From positions 1,054,001 to 1,118,000 of the forward strand of contig NZ_JAINVW010000003.1 in the NCBI RefSeq assembly GCF_019880545.1: 64,000 bases of DNA, written 5' to 3'. Below the pieces are notes generated by a model, which did no database searches, was not told the origin of the DNA, and saw only the letters and a program-made list of their open reading frames with translations. Position 1 is the stretch's first letter. Each line of letters begins with the position of its first letter. This stretch comes from Flagellimonas meishanensis. GTDB taxonomy: Bacteria > Bacteroidota > Bacteroidia > Flavobacteriales > Flavobacteriaceae. The translations under genes were made by a program, and so were the position numbers. Below are positions 26,765 through 35,330 of this stretch, in pieces.

Positions 26765-27730
26765 TTGAGCGATATCCAATCCATTTTATCGATTGCAAAA
26801 CGGACCCTTGAGACGGAAAGCAAGGCCATTTATAACCTAATTGGACAACTTGATGAACAATTTGCCCAAACGGTGCAGCACATTTTTGATTCCAAGGGCA
26901 GGGTGGTAGTTTCCGGAGTGGGAAAAAGTGCCATTATTGCTTCTAAAATTGTTGCAACCCTAAATTCAACCGGGACACCTGCCATATTTATGCACGCCGC
27001 GGATGCCATCCATGGAGACCTCGGCACCATCCAGGAGGATGATATTGTGATCTGTCTTTCCAAAAGTGGGAACACTCCAGAGATAAAGGCACTGCTTCCC
27101 TTAATCAAAATAGGAAAGAACAAATTGGTGGGCGTAACCGGAAACATGGACTCGATTTTGGCCAAACAGGCCGATTTTGTTTTGAACAGCTACGTGGAAA
27201 AAGAAGCCTGCCCCAACAATCTGGCGCCGACCACCAGTACCACGGCCCAAATGGCGTTGGGAGATGCGCTGGCCATCTGCCTTTTGGAATTGAGGGGCTT
27301 TAGCAGTTCCGATTTTGCCAAATACCATCCTGGGGGCGCCTTGGGCAAAAAACTCTATTTGAGGGTTGCGGATATTGTAATCAACAACCAGAAACCGCAA
27401 GTGGACATCAATACTAGTGTGAAACAGGTAATTGTTGAAATTTCAGAAAAAATGTTGGGCGTCACGGCGGTGATGGACCAAGGAAAAGTAGTGGGCATTG
27501 TCACCGATGGTGATATCCGTAGGATGCTCAGCAAGCACGATAACATCAGCAATCTTGTTGCCAAGGACATCATGACCTCCAATCCAAAATCCGTGGAGGT
27601 GGATACCCTGGCCGTAAAAGCGTTGAACTTGCTTCAACAGCAGGGCATTTCACAGCTCCTGGCCTTTGACAATGGTTCGTATGCCGGTGTGGTCCATATC
27701 CATAATCTTATAAACGAGGGAATCCTGTAA
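26765..27730 (+). CDS. kpsF: D-arabinose 5-phosphate isomerase (KpsF/GutQ family)
   Basis: Converts ribulose 5-phosphate to arabinose 5-phosphate, the precursor of Kdo in lipopolysaccharide. The 321-aa protein has an N-terminal SIS domain (VVVSGVGKSAIIASKIVATL near residue 45, CLSKSGNTPE, PTTSTTAQMALGD) and two C-terminal CBS domains (about 200-320, with VVGIVTDGDIRRML). The start is TTG at 26765; no ATG gives a full SIS domain. The stop overlaps the tatC ATG by one base (TAATG). The operon continues with tatC and the AhpD-like gene; lptB follows. Confidence 0.95.
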   Translation: MSDIQSILSIAKRTLETESKAIYNLIGQLDEQFAQTVQHIFDSKGRVVVSGVGKSAIIASKIVATLNSTGTPAIFMHAADAIHGDLGTIQEDDIVICLSKSGNTPEIKALLPLIKIGKNKLVGVTGNMDSILAKQADFVLNSYVEKEACPNNLAPTTSTTAQMALGDALAICLLELRGFSSSDFAKYHPGGALGKKLYLRVADIVINNQKPQVDINTSVKQVIVEISEKMLGVTAVMDQGKVVGIVTDGDIRRMLSKHDNISNLVAKDIMTSNPKSVEVDTLAVKALNLLQQQGISQLLAFDNGSYAGVVHIHNLINEGIL

Positions 27731-28566
27731 TGGCAAAGGCATTGAAGAAAAATCCCGACGAAATGTCCTTTTTGGACCATTTGGAGGAGCTGCGCTGGCA
27801 CCTGATACGCTCCACACTGGCCATCGTAATTGTGGGGTGTGCGGCTTTTTTTGCCAAGGATTTCATTTTTGATACCGTCATTTTCGGCCCCAAGAAAATG
27901 GATTTCCCCACATACAGATTCTTCTGCAAGATCGCGACCTTTTTTGGAATCGATTCAGAATTTTGTAGTGACTCCTTGCCGTTTACAATCCAAAACCGGA
28001 CCATGGCAGGGCAGTTTTCGGCCCATATCTGGACATCCATTTGGGCCGGGTTCATCATTGCGTTCCCCTACGTGTTATGGGAACTATGGCGTTTTATAAG
28101 CCCTGGGCTTTATGAAAAGGAACGGAAATACTCCAGAGGGTTTATATTGACCGCCTCTTTTCTGTTCTTTTTGGGAGTCCTTTTCGGATACTACGTGGTC
28201 GCACCCTTGTCCATCAATTTTTTGGGGACTTACCAAGTGAGCAAGGAGGTGCTCAACGAAATTGATATCAGCTCGTTCATCTCCACGGTAAGGGCCTCGG
28301 TGATTGCTTGTGGGATTATGTTTGAACTGCCCATCATCATATTTTTTATGACCAAAGTGGGACTTGTGACCCCAGAGATCCTTAAAAAGTATAGAAAAAT
28401 TGCCTTGGTGATCGTCCTGGTCTTCTCTGCGATAATCACCCCGCCTGATGTGGCCAGCCAAATTGTGGTTGCCGTTCCCGTCCTAATCCTGTATCAGATC
28501 AGTATCTATATTTCCAAATTAGTCCTTAAAAGGGAAGCCAAAAAAGAGAAAAAAAATGCCAAATAA
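27730..28566 (+). CDS. tatC: Twin-arginine translocase subunit TatC
   Basis: Polytopic membrane core of the Tat system for folded proteins, 278 aa. Typical features: MSFLDHLEELRWHLIRS at the N-terminus with the conserved Glu, FKFISPGLYEKE-like RFISPGLYEKERKY in the first periplasmic/cytoplasmic loop region, and FELPIIIFFMTKVG followed by two closing helices. A longer first periplasmic loop (about residues 45-90) is usual in Bacteroidota. No tatA is in this window. It overlaps kpsF by 1 bp and the next gene by 11 bp. Confidence 0.96.
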   Translation: MAKALKKNPDEMSFLDHLEELRWHLIRSTLAIVIVGCAAFFAKDFIFDTVIFGPKKMDFPTYRFFCKIATFFGIDSEFCSDSLPFTIQNRTMAGQFSAHIWTSIWAGFIIAFPYVLWELWRFISPGLYEKERKYSRGFILTASFLFFLGVLFGYYVVAPLSINFLGTYQVSKEVLNEIDISSFISTVRASVIACGIMFELPIIIFFMTKVGLVTPEILKKYRKIALVIVLVFSAIITPPDVASQIVVAVPVLILYQISIYISKLVLKREAKKEKKNAK

Positions 28567-28906
28567 AATAGAAGAATTCAATGCCTATCGTTCCAAGATG
28601 AACGAAAAGCTACTGGCTGAAAACAACAAACTGATCAAGCGCATCTTCAATCTGGACACCAACGCCTATATGGCAGGTGCTTTGGACGTAAAGACCAAAG
28701 AACTGCTCGGATTGGTGGCATCCGCCGTGCTGCGTTGCGATGATTGTGTAAAATACCACCTCGAAAGTTCCAGAAAAGCCGGTGCAAACAAGGAAGAGAT
28801 AATGGAAACCTTGGGAATTGCCACCCTGGTGGGCGGCACAATCGTAGTCCCCCACTTGCGAAGAGCCTACGAATTTTGGGAGGCCCTTGAAGAACATGGA
28901 GCTTAA
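28556..28906 (+). CDS. Carboxymuconolactone decarboxylase family protein (AhpD-like)
   Basis: A 116-aa all-helical protein with the AhpD-type redox motif RCDDCVKYHLE (CxxC followed by His at +4), about residues 62-72. AhpD-like proteins use this pair as a thiol-disulfide or peroxidase site. The Glu and His of the proton relay appear to be present. The gene overlaps tatC by 11 bp; a similar order is, from memory, found in other Flavobacteriaceae. The physiological substrate is unknown; a decarboxylase role is unlikely because no pathway genes are near. Confidence 0.88.
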   Translation: MPNKIEEFNAYRSKMNEKLLAENNKLIKRIFNLDTNAYMAGALDVKTKELLGLVASAVLRCDDCVKYHLESSRKAGANKEEIMETLGIATLVGGTIVVPHLRRAYEFWEALEEHGA

Positions 28907-28945
28907 AAAAATCCCAAAGACCTATCCATAGAAACAGAATATGTT

Positions 28946-28953
28946 TAGTTTTG
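28946..28953 (+). promoter_or_regulatory. Putative -7 element (TAGTTTTG) before lptB
   Basis: An exact -7 match ends 10 bp before the lptB ATG, which would give a leader of only a few bases. No TTG is seen at -33. Confidence 0.4.
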
Positions 28954-28963
28954 GCACATCCGT

Positions 28964-29704
28964 ATGAAGCTACGCGCAGACAATATAACAAAGGCCTATA
29001 GGGGCCGAAGAGTGGTCAAAGGCATATCGCTGGAGGTAAATCAAGGTGAGATCGTTGGTCTTTTGGGACCCAATGGAGCGGGCAAGACCACTTCATTCTA
29101 CATGATTGTTGGCTTGATAAAGCCCAATGGGGGCAAAATCTTTTTGGATGACATGGAGATCACCGACTTCCCCATGTACAAAAGGGCACAAAATGGCATT
29201 GGCTACTTGGCGCAGGAAGCATCGGTTTTCAGAAAATTGAGCATTGAGGACAACATTTTGAGTGTGCTGCAATTGACAAAGTTGAGCAAAAAGGAACAGC
29301 ACATGAAAATGGAATCCCTGATCGATGAATTCGGGTTGGGCCATATAAGAAAAAACCGGGGGGATTTGCTCTCGGGCGGGGAGCGCAGACGTACCGAAAT
29401 AGCGCGGGCACTGGCAACCGACCCAAAATTTATCCTTTTGGACGAGCCCTTTGCCGGGGTGGACCCCGTCGCTGTTGAGGATATCCAACGTATTGTGGCG
29501 CAACTGAAAAATAAAAACATTGGTATACTGATCACGGACCACAATGTACAAGAGACCTTGGCCATTACCGAGCGTTCGTACCTCATGTTTGAGGGAGGAA
29601 TCTTAAAAGCCGGTGTTCCCGAGGAATTGGCCGTGGATGAAATGGTCCGCAAAGTGTACCTTGGACAGAATTTTGAGCTTCGAAAAAAGAAATTGGACTT
29701 TTAG
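28964..29704 (+). CDS. lptB: LPS export ABC transporter ATP-binding protein LptB
   Basis: The ATPase that powers lipopolysaccharide extraction from the inner membrane with LptFG. The 246-aa protein has Walker A GPNGAGKTTSF (about 38), the Q-loop region GIGYLAQEASVFRKLS that is typical for LptB, signature LLSGGERRRTEIARAL, Walker B FILLDEPFAGVDP and the switch His in ITDHNV. It follows kpsF-tatC-AhpD-like on the same strand after 57 bp, tying Kdo synthesis and LPS export together. Its last 4 bp (TTAG) are shared with the stop of the convergent phosphatidyltransferase. Confidence 0.97.
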   Translation: MKLRADNITKAYRGRRVVKGISLEVNQGEIVGLLGPNGAGKTTSFYMIVGLIKPNGGKIFLDDMEITDFPMYKRAQNGIGYLAQEASVFRKLSIEDNILSVLQLTKLSKKEQHMKMESLIDEFGLGHIRKNRGDLLSGGERRRTEIARALATDPKFILLDEPFAGVDPVAVEDIQRIVAQLKNKNIGILITDHNVQETLAITERSYLMFEGGILKAGVPEELAVDEMVRKVYLGQNFELRKKKLDF

Positions 29705-30432
29705 GCTGTACCGTTTTTGGGCATCAACATAGAAGCCAAAATATAAAATACGATAATCAGAGGTATTGCCAAAAACTTGAGGGTCAACAACAGAACCAGA
29801 CTTCCTATCAAAAACAAATAGCGCATCCCATTGTCCTTAAAACTCCAGTTGTCAAATTTTAGTGCAAAAAGGTCGATGCTTGAATTCAAGAGGTAAGCAC
29901 TGACCAAGGTCAGCCCTACTAAAAACCATTGGTTCAGAATAATGCCGCTCAAAAACTCATTGTTGTGATACAACAAAATCAGTGGCAGGGAAAGAATCAA
30001 CAATGCATTGGCAGGGGTCGGCAATCCCTTGAATGACGACACTTGGTTTTCATCCACATTGAACTTGGCCAGCCGGTACGCGGAGGCCATCGTTATCACA
30101 AATCCCAAAAAAGGAAGCAAGGTCATTTCGGTATCATGGCCAAAAAAACCAAGATTCCAACCCCCTCGCTGTGCCATATCCAACAATTGAAACATGACAA
30201 TACCGGGGGTAAGACCACTTGTGATCATATCGGCAAGAGAATCCAATTGCACACCAACCTCGCTTTGCACGCCAAGCTTTCTCGCAGCCAATCCGTCCAA
30301 AAAATCAAAAAGTATACCTATAAAAACAAAAAGTGCTGCCAGTTCCAGGTGGTTCAGGACGGCAAACAGGACGGCGACACAGCCACTAAAAACATTGAGT
30401 AAGGTCAGAAAGTTGGGAACATATTGCTTCAT
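29701..30432 (-). CDS. pssA: CDP-alcohol phosphatidyltransferase, probable phosphatidylserine synthase
   Basis: Integral membrane enzyme of 243 aa that moves a phosphatidyl group from CDP-diacylglycerol to an alcohol. The signature D-x2-DG-x2-AR-x8-G-x3-D-x3-D is complete near residues 48-70 (DFLDGLAARKLG through VQLDSLAD). About seven to eight hydrophobic helices follow the N-terminal VPNFLTLLNVFSG. Serine as acceptor is inferred from overall similarity to the bacterial type II PssA group. The ATG at 30432 is chosen over an upstream start because it gives the standard N-terminus. Confidence 0.88.
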   Translation of the reverse strand: MKQYVPNFLTLLNVFSGCVAVLFAVLNHLELAALFVFIGILFDFLDGLAARKLGVQSEVGVQLDSLADMITSGLTPGIVMFQLLDMAQRGGWNLGFFGHDTEMTLLPFLGFVITMASAYRLAKFNVDENQVSSFKGLPTPANALLILSLPLILLYHNNEFLSGIILNQWFLVGLTLVSAYLLNSSIDLFALKFDNWSFKDNGMRYLFLIGSLVLLLTLKFLAIPLIIVFYILASMLMPKNGTA

Positions 30433-30532
30433 AGGGTCACATTTTCGTAAAAATAAGCGAAAAAACAAAGAGATTCGTTTTGATGTACCGCAGTGCCATA
30501 TTTATTTTGATATTTGCCAGACAATTGTTGAA

Positions 30533-31702
30533 ATGAAACTCCGCAGTGTTCTTTTTATAGGGTTCCTTTTGCTTGTAACAAAGGTGTTTGCCCAGGTGCC
30601 ACAGCTTACGGACCGGGCCCAGATAAGTCTGCTCACCTGCGCAGCTGGGGATGAATTGTATTATTCATTCGGGCATACTGCCCTTAGGGTGCAAGACCCC
30701 GTGTTGGGCATAGATGTGGTCTATAACTACGGTACTTTTGATTTTAACCGGCCCAATTTCTACCTCAACTTCGTGAAGGGAAAATTGGTTTATTCGCTAT
30801 CCAGAAGAAGTTTTGATGCTTTTTTATATGACTACGAACTTGAAAGGCGATGGGTGAAAGAACAGATCCTGGATTTGGACCTGGAGGAAAAAAATGGAAT
30901 GCTGGCCTATCTTGAAAACAATTACCTACCCCAAAACCGCGACTACCTCTATGACCCCCTTTGGCACAACTGTTCCAGCATAACAGGGGATATTTTAAAA
31001 GATCTTTATGGGGATGCCATTGTTTTTGATGGTTCCCATCTTGAAAAAAGATACACCTTTAGGCAACTGGTACGGCAACATTTGGATATCAATTCATGGG
31101 GTGCATTTGGGATAGATGTGGCCTTTGGATCAGTGGTAGATCGCAAAGCGACGGTAAGGGAGCACATGTTTCTTCCCTACTACACCATGAGCCAAATGCG
31201 CAACACGACAAAAAATGGAAAACCGCTGTTACAAAGGGAACGGACGGTATTGGACTATGCCGAACATGTCAGTAACAGCTACTTTCCACTATCGCCCCTT
31301 TTCTGGTTTACTCTGCTTTTGATTTTCACCGCCACCATTACCTATTTCGACTACAAGCATAAGTCCAGAAGCCGCTGGTTGGATTTTTCTTTGTTACTGC
31401 TGACCGGTCATGTGGGCACTATCCTGTTCCTGCTGTGGGTGGCCACGGACCATACCTCCACCCCGTATAATTTCAATCTGCTTTGGGCCTTTCCCCTGAA
31501 TCTGGTAGTGGGGTTTGTTTTGATTTTTCAACCCAAACTGCCTTCCTGGAGCATCACCTATTTTTGGTTTCTTCTGGTACTTTTTGCGATTTTGATCTTA
31601 CTTTGGGTGCTGAAGATCCAGGTTTTCTCACCGGTCATAATCCCAATCATGTTGACTTTGGGCATCAGATATGCCTTTGGCATAAAAATGGCGCGGCCTT
31701 AA
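30533..31702 (+). CDS. DUF4105 membrane-anchored exported protein
   Basis: A 389-aa protein with a signal peptide ending near residue 20 (KVFAQ). The periplasmic DUF4105 domain (also called Lnb N-terminal periplasmic domain) holds LTCAAGDELYYSFGHTALRV and the conserved DPLWHNCSS region with a His and Cys, resembling papain-like NlpC/P60 folds. From about residue 250 there are four to five membrane helices. It may be a peptidase or acyltransferase; this is not shown. The 100-bp divergent gap to the phosphatidyltransferase holds only near-consensus -7 boxes. Confidence 0.85.
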   Translation: MKLRSVLFIGFLLLVTKVFAQVPQLTDRAQISLLTCAAGDELYYSFGHTALRVQDPVLGIDVVYNYGTFDFNRPNFYLNFVKGKLVYSLSRRSFDAFLYDYELERRWVKEQILDLDLEEKNGMLAYLENNYLPQNRDYLYDPLWHNCSSITGDILKDLYGDAIVFDGSHLEKRYTFRQLVRQHLDINSWGAFGIDVAFGSVVDRKATVREHMFLPYYTMSQMRNTTKNGKPLLQRERTVLDYAEHVSNSYFPLSPLFWFTLLLIFTATITYFDYKHKSRSRWLDFSLLLLTGHVGTILFLLWVATDHTSTPYNFNLLWAFPLNLVVGFVLIFQPKLPSWSITYFWFLLVLFAILILLWVLKIQVFSPVIIPIMLTLGIRYAFGIKMARP

Positions 31703-31723
31703 CGCCATGAACAAACTTTTTGT

Positions 31724-33601
31724 ATGAACCTGTTGACTGCAGAAAACATATCGAAGTCTTATGGCGAGCTTGTCCTTTTCTCCCACATATCCTTTGGAAT
31801 CAACAAAGGGCAAAAAATAGCGCTTATTGCCAAAAACGGCAGTGGAAAAACCTCAATCCTAAACATCTTGTCGGGCAAGGACATTTCGGAGACGGGACAA
31901 GTGACCTTGAGAAAAAGCACACAGATCGCTTTCCTGGAACAAGAACCAGATCTAAATCCAGATCTCACCATTGAGGAAACCATACTTGCCACCGACAATG
32001 AGGTCCTAAAAATAATAGCTGCCTACGAAAAGGCCGTTGAAAACCCGAATGATGCCGAAAAGTATCAAAAGGCCTTTGAAGCCATGGAGAGGCATAACGC
32101 CTGGGATTTTGAGACCCAATACAAACAGATACTCTTCAAGCTGCAACTGACCGAACTCAGCGTGAAGGTGGGTACACTTTCCGGAGGACAAAAAAAACGC
32201 CTGGCACTTGCCAATGCACTGCTAAAAAATCCGGAGCTATTGATCTTGGATGAACCCACCAACCATTTGGACCTTGAAATGATAGAATGGTTGGAAGCTT
32301 ATTTCACCAAAGAGAACATGACCTTGTTCATGGTCACGCACGACCGTTATTTTTTGGACCGGGTATGCAATGAAATAATCGAACTGGACAACAACCAGCT
32401 TTATACCTACAAGGGGAACTACTCCTATTACCTGAAGGAAAAAGAGGCCCGTATGGAACGTGAGGCCGTGGAACAACATAAATCCAAACTACTCTACAAG
32501 CAGGAACTGGATTGGATCAGGAGGCAGCCCAAGGCCCGGACCACCAAATCCAAATCCAGGATTGATGATTTCAATGAAATCAAGCAACGGGCGCACCAGC
32601 GTAGAAAAGAGCACCAAGTACAATTGGAGTTGAACATGGAACGCCTCGGGAGCAAGATATTGGAGTTGCACAGGGTTTCCAAATGCTATGGGGACAAATT
32701 GATACTGGACAAGTTCGATTATAGCTTCACCAAAGGTGAACGGGTTGGTATCATCGGGAAAAATGGCACCGGAAAATCCACTTTTTTGAACATAATCACT
32801 CAAAGCGAGACCATTGACGGTGGTAAAGTGGTTGTTGGCGATACCCTAAAATTTGGTTACTATACCCAAAAAGGGATTCATGTAAAAGAAGGGCAAAAAG
32901 TAATAGATGTGATCCGCGAGTATGGAGATTATATCCCATTGAAAAAAGGAAAACAGATATCGGCTCAACAATTGTTGGAACGCTTTCTTTTTGACCGTAA
33001 AAAACAGTATGACTTTGTTGAAAAACTAAGTGGTGGGGAACGAAAACGGCTCTATTTGTGTACCGTGCTCATCCAAAACCCCAATTTTTTGATTCTGGAC
33101 GAACCAACCAACGATCTGGACATCGTGACCCTTAACGTGCTTGAGAATTTTTTGTTGGATTTTCCGGGATGCCTTATCGTGGTATCGCACGACCGCTACT
33201 TTATGGACAAAATCGTGGACCACTTATTTATATTTAAGGGCGATGGCGTAATTGATGACTTTCCTGGAAACTACTCCGATTACCGTGTTTATGAAAACAG
33301 CAAAGCTGCCGAGGAACGGGAAACTAAGGACAGTAGTGTTGACAAAACCCAAAAAACGCAGTGGAAGGAGAAAGACAATGCCAGAAAGCTTTCCTATCTG
33401 GAGCAAAAGGAGCACAAAAACCTGGAAAAGGAAATTCAAAAACTAGAGGAAGAAAAGGAGGCGTTACAGCAAAAGTTCGGTGATCCAGATCTAACCGGAG
33501 AGGAAATCGACCAACTCGCCATCAAGCTCGGGGAAATCACAGGTGCCATTGAGGAAAAAACAGAACGTTGGTTCGAGCTTTCATCCATTTTAGAAGGATA
33601 G
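31724..33601 (+). CDS. ABC-F family ATPase (Uup/EttA-like)
   Basis: Soluble ribosome-associated ATPase of 625 aa with two ABC domains in one chain and no membrane segments. Domain 1: Walker A IAKNGSGKTS, signature LSGGQKKRLALA, Walker B ILDEPTNHLDLE. Domain 2: GKNGTGKST, LSGGERKRLYL, ILDEPTNDLDI. The linker (about 235-310) is helical and basic. The C-terminus (about 530-625) is a coiled coil of the Uup type. ABC-F proteins act on stalled ribosomes. Antibiotic protection cannot be claimed from sequence. The next gene follows after 1 bp. Confidence 0.94.
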   Translation: MNLLTAENISKSYGELVLFSHISFGINKGQKIALIAKNGSGKTSILNILSGKDISETGQVTLRKSTQIAFLEQEPDLNPDLTIEETILATDNEVLKIIAAYEKAVENPNDAEKYQKAFEAMERHNAWDFETQYKQILFKLQLTELSVKVGTLSGGQKKRLALANALLKNPELLILDEPTNHLDLEMIEWLEAYFTKENMTLFMVTHDRYFLDRVCNEIIELDNNQLYTYKGNYSYYLKEKEARMEREAVEQHKSKLLYKQELDWIRRQPKARTTKSKSRIDDFNEIKQRAHQRRKEHQVQLELNMERLGSKILELHRVSKCYGDKLILDKFDYSFTKGERVGIIGKNGTGKSTFLNIITQSETIDGGKVVVGDTLKFGYYTQKGIHVKEGQKVIDVIREYGDYIPLKKGKQISAQQLLERFLFDRKKQYDFVEKLSGGERKRLYLCTVLIQNPNFLILDEPTNDLDIVTLNVLENFLLDFPGCLIVVSHDRYFMDKIVDHLFIFKGDGVIDDFPGNYSDYRVYENSKAAEERETKDSSVDKTQKTQWKEKDNARKLSYLEQKEHKNLEKEIQKLEEEKEALQQKFGDPDLTGEEIDQLAIKLGEITGAIEEKTERWFELSSILEG

Positions 33602-33602
33602 A

Positions 33603-34103
33603 ATGCGGTTCAGGATCATTTCATACCTAAGATTTCTGATTAAATCCACCAACGCCCATGGGGTGCACTCCCCTTTTGTGTTCAACTTTGTTACCCAATG
33701 TCTGTATTCCAAGAGGAGGTATTCCAACAACAGGGTCATCAATATCCTTTTGAACAGCATTGATTATTTTAAGGCGCGGAGTGTGTATCTGGAAAACCAC
33801 GAAATGGCCAAAAAGGAAATTGAAAGCCGATTTCCTGGAATTGATTTTGATGCAGCTCTTTGCGACATCCTATTAATAAATCGATTGGACCAATCCGGGT
33901 TTTGCCAACTGCTTCATGAAGGAATACTTCACAATGATAGCATGATCTTGGTCGATTCCATTCATAAAAATACGGCGAAACTGGATGAATGGAAAACGTT
34001 GGTGGCACTACCAGAGATTACCGTCAGTGTGGATATGTATTTTTGCGGGGCGATTTTTATCCGAAAAGAACAGGTAAAACAACATTTTACCATTCGGATT
34101 TAA
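33603..34103 (+). CDS. Shortened class I methyltransferase-like protein
   Basis: A 166-aa protein. The N-terminus contains STNAHGVHSPFVFNFVT and the C-terminus SVDMYFCGAIFIRKEQ followed by QHFTIRI; both match, from memory, the ends of a ~240-aa flavobacterial SAM-dependent methyltransferase family. The middle is much shorter. Where the glycine-rich SAM loop should be, the sequence reads DYFKARSVYLENHE, with no GxGxG-like motif, and the acidic residue after it is not recognisable. The frame is intact, so it is not a simple frameshift; it looks like an in-frame reduction. It probably does not bind SAM. It begins 1 bp after the ABC-F gene. Confidence 0.7.
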   Translation: MRFRIISYLRFLIKSTNAHGVHSPFVFNFVTQCLYSKRRYSNNRVINILLNSIDYFKARSVYLENHEMAKKEIESRFPGIDFDAALCDILLINRLDQSGFCQLLHEGILHNDSMILVDSIHKNTAKLDEWKTLVALPEITVSVDMYFCGAIFIRKEQVKQHFTIRI

Positions 34104-34120
34104 AAAGGTAATTTTAAACT

Positions 34121-34276
34121 ATGGAATTCGCATCAACAGACAGCACAATTTGGTACGTTCTGGTGGTTTTGGGACTGATTTATCTTGTCATTCTCTTCCG
34201 CAACAAAAAAGCAACCAAACGAAGGAGGTCCCGCAGGTTCATGGAGGGCAAACGGAGACGGGACAATGAACAGTGA
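34121..34276 (+). CDS. Very small membrane protein with basic tail
   Basis: A 51-aa open frame with ATG at 34121. Residues 10-26 form one hydrophobic helix (WYVLVVLGLIYLVILF) and residues 27-49 are strongly basic (NKKATKRRRSRRF, then KRRRD), which would fix the tail in the cytoplasm by the positive-inside rule. It lies 17 bp after the methyltransferase-like gene on the same strand. The regular topology argues for a real gene. Its family and role are unknown to me. Confidence 0.55.
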   Translation: MEFASTDSTIWYVLVVLGLIYLVILFRNKKATKRRRSRRFMEGKRRRDNEQ

Positions 34277-34331
34277 GCAATGTTCAATCAACAATAAAAC
34301 TTCATAGCCCCCCAGACCAATATGAACTGAT

Positions 34332-34357
34332 AATTGATTATTGTAAATTGATTATTG
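34332..34357 (+). repeat. Tandem repeat, 14-bp period
   Basis: The 12-mer AATTGATTATTG occurs at 34332-34343 and again at 34346-34357, just before the cobalamin adenosyltransferase start. The 93-bp gap is otherwise AT-rich with no clear promoter. Confidence 0.7.
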
Positions 34358-34369
34358 ATAACTAATACC

Positions 34370-34927
34370 ATGAAAATCTACACCAAAACCGGCGATAAGG
34401 GAACCACGGCACTGTTCACGGGGAAAAGGGTTCCCAAGCACCATATCCGAATAGAAAGTTACGGGACCATCGATGAACTCAACTCATTCCTTGGACTTAT
34501 ACGGGACCAAGAAATCGATGAACACGCTAAAAATATCATTGTACTGATTCAAAATAAGCTGTTCACGGTTGGTTCCATCCTTGCCACGGAACCCAAAAAG
34601 GACAATAGGTTAAAAATTCCAAGAATAAGTGATGAAGACATTGTGCTTCTGGAAAAGGAAATGGACAAAATGAACGAGGAACTTCCAGAAATGACACATT
34701 TTATACTTCCAGGTGGGCATCCCACTGTGTCATACTGTCATATTGCCAGAACCGTGTGTCGCAGGGCAGAACGCATGATCTCATACCTACATGAGGACGA
34801 ACCGGTCCCAGACACCCTACTTTCCTATATTAACAGGCTTTCCGATTACCTCTTCGTATTGGCACGAAAGTTGTCAAAGGATTTGAAAGCCAAGGAAGTC
34901 AAGTGGATTCCTGAGAAATTGGACTAA
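34370..34927 (+). CDS. Cob(I)yrinic acid a,c-diamide adenosyltransferase (PduO type)
   Basis: ATP:cob(I)alamin adenosyltransferase of 185 aa that makes adenosylcobalamin. The N-terminal KIYTKTGDKGTTALFTG is the ATP-binding signature, ESYGTIDELNSFLG follows, and the C-terminal CRRAER and INRLSDYLFVLAR motifs are intact. No corrinoid synthesis genes are present here, so it probably serves salvage; methylmalonyl-CoA mutase is a likely user, and the MeaB chaperone gene lies at 49148-50191 in this window. ATG 34370 is chosen over one 15 bp upstream inside the repeat. Confidence 0.93.
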   Translation: MKIYTKTGDKGTTALFTGKRVPKHHIRIESYGTIDELNSFLGLIRDQEIDEHAKNIIVLIQNKLFTVGSILATEPKKDNRLKIPRISDEDIVLLEKEMDKMNEELPEMTHFILPGGHPTVSYCHIARTVCRRAERMISYLHEDEPVPDTLLSYINRLSDYLFVLARKLSKDLKAKEVKWIPEKLD

Positions 34928-34995
34928 TAAAATCGCTTTTTCAGCGTTAGAATTTTGTCAGTTTCAAAATAATCTTTAATTATTTACGATTTTAC

Positions 34996-35025
34996 TTGAC
35001 AAATTGGGTTTAAAAATTATTTTTG
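34996..35025 (+). promoter_or_regulatory. Putative promoter TTG-N19-TATTTTTG
   Basis: TTG at 34996-34998 and an exact -7 box at 35018-35025 with the ideal 19-bp spacer. It lies 27 bp before the DUF2795 gene and is the best-matching promoter in the window. Confidence 0.7.
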
Positions 35026-35052
35026 CAAAAAATTTAAAATCAAACCGTTACT

Positions 35053-35277
35053 ATGTACTGGACATTAGAACTAGCCTCATATTTAAGTGACGCACCGTGG
35101 CCAGCCACCAAAGACGAACTGATAGATTACGCTATCCGGACAGGAGCGCCGTTGGAGGTTGTGGAAAACCTACAGAGCATGGAAGAAGAAGGTGGTGAAA
35201 TTTACGAGTCCATTGAGGAGATCTGGCCGGATTACCCCACTGAGGAAGATTACCTCTGGAACGAGGATGAATATTAA
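35053..35277 (+). CDS. DUF2795 small acidic protein
   Basis: A 74-aa cytoplasmic protein, very acidic towards the C-terminus, matching DUF2795: MYWTLELASYLSDAPWPATK, then DELIDYAIRTGAPLEVVENL. Similar proteins sit upstream of secA in many Bacteroidota, from memory. The function is not known. It has its own consensus promoter and a terminator (35302-35328), so it is probably transcribed as a short, abundant single-gene mRNA. Confidence 0.88.
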   Translation: MYWTLELASYLSDAPWPATKDELIDYAIRTGAPLEVVENLQSMEEEGGEIYESIEEIWPDYPTEEDYLWNEDEY

Positions 35278-35301
35278 CTTTCGGAAAAACAAACCCCATT
35301 G

Positions 35302-35328
35302 AAAAGTCTCTTTTGAGGCTTTTTTTTA
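35302..35328 (+). terminator. Rho-independent terminator after the DUF2795 gene
   Basis: An 8-bp stem (AAAGTCTC with GAGGCTTT, one G-T pair) and a TTTT loop is followed by a run of T. It starts 25 bp after the stop codon. Confidence 0.75.
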
Positions 35329-35330
35329 TG

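Noticed and set aside
28556-28906. Carboxymuconolactone decarboxylase of aromatic degradation
   Set aside because: The AhpD-type CxxC motif and lack of other protocatechuate genes point to a thiol function instead.
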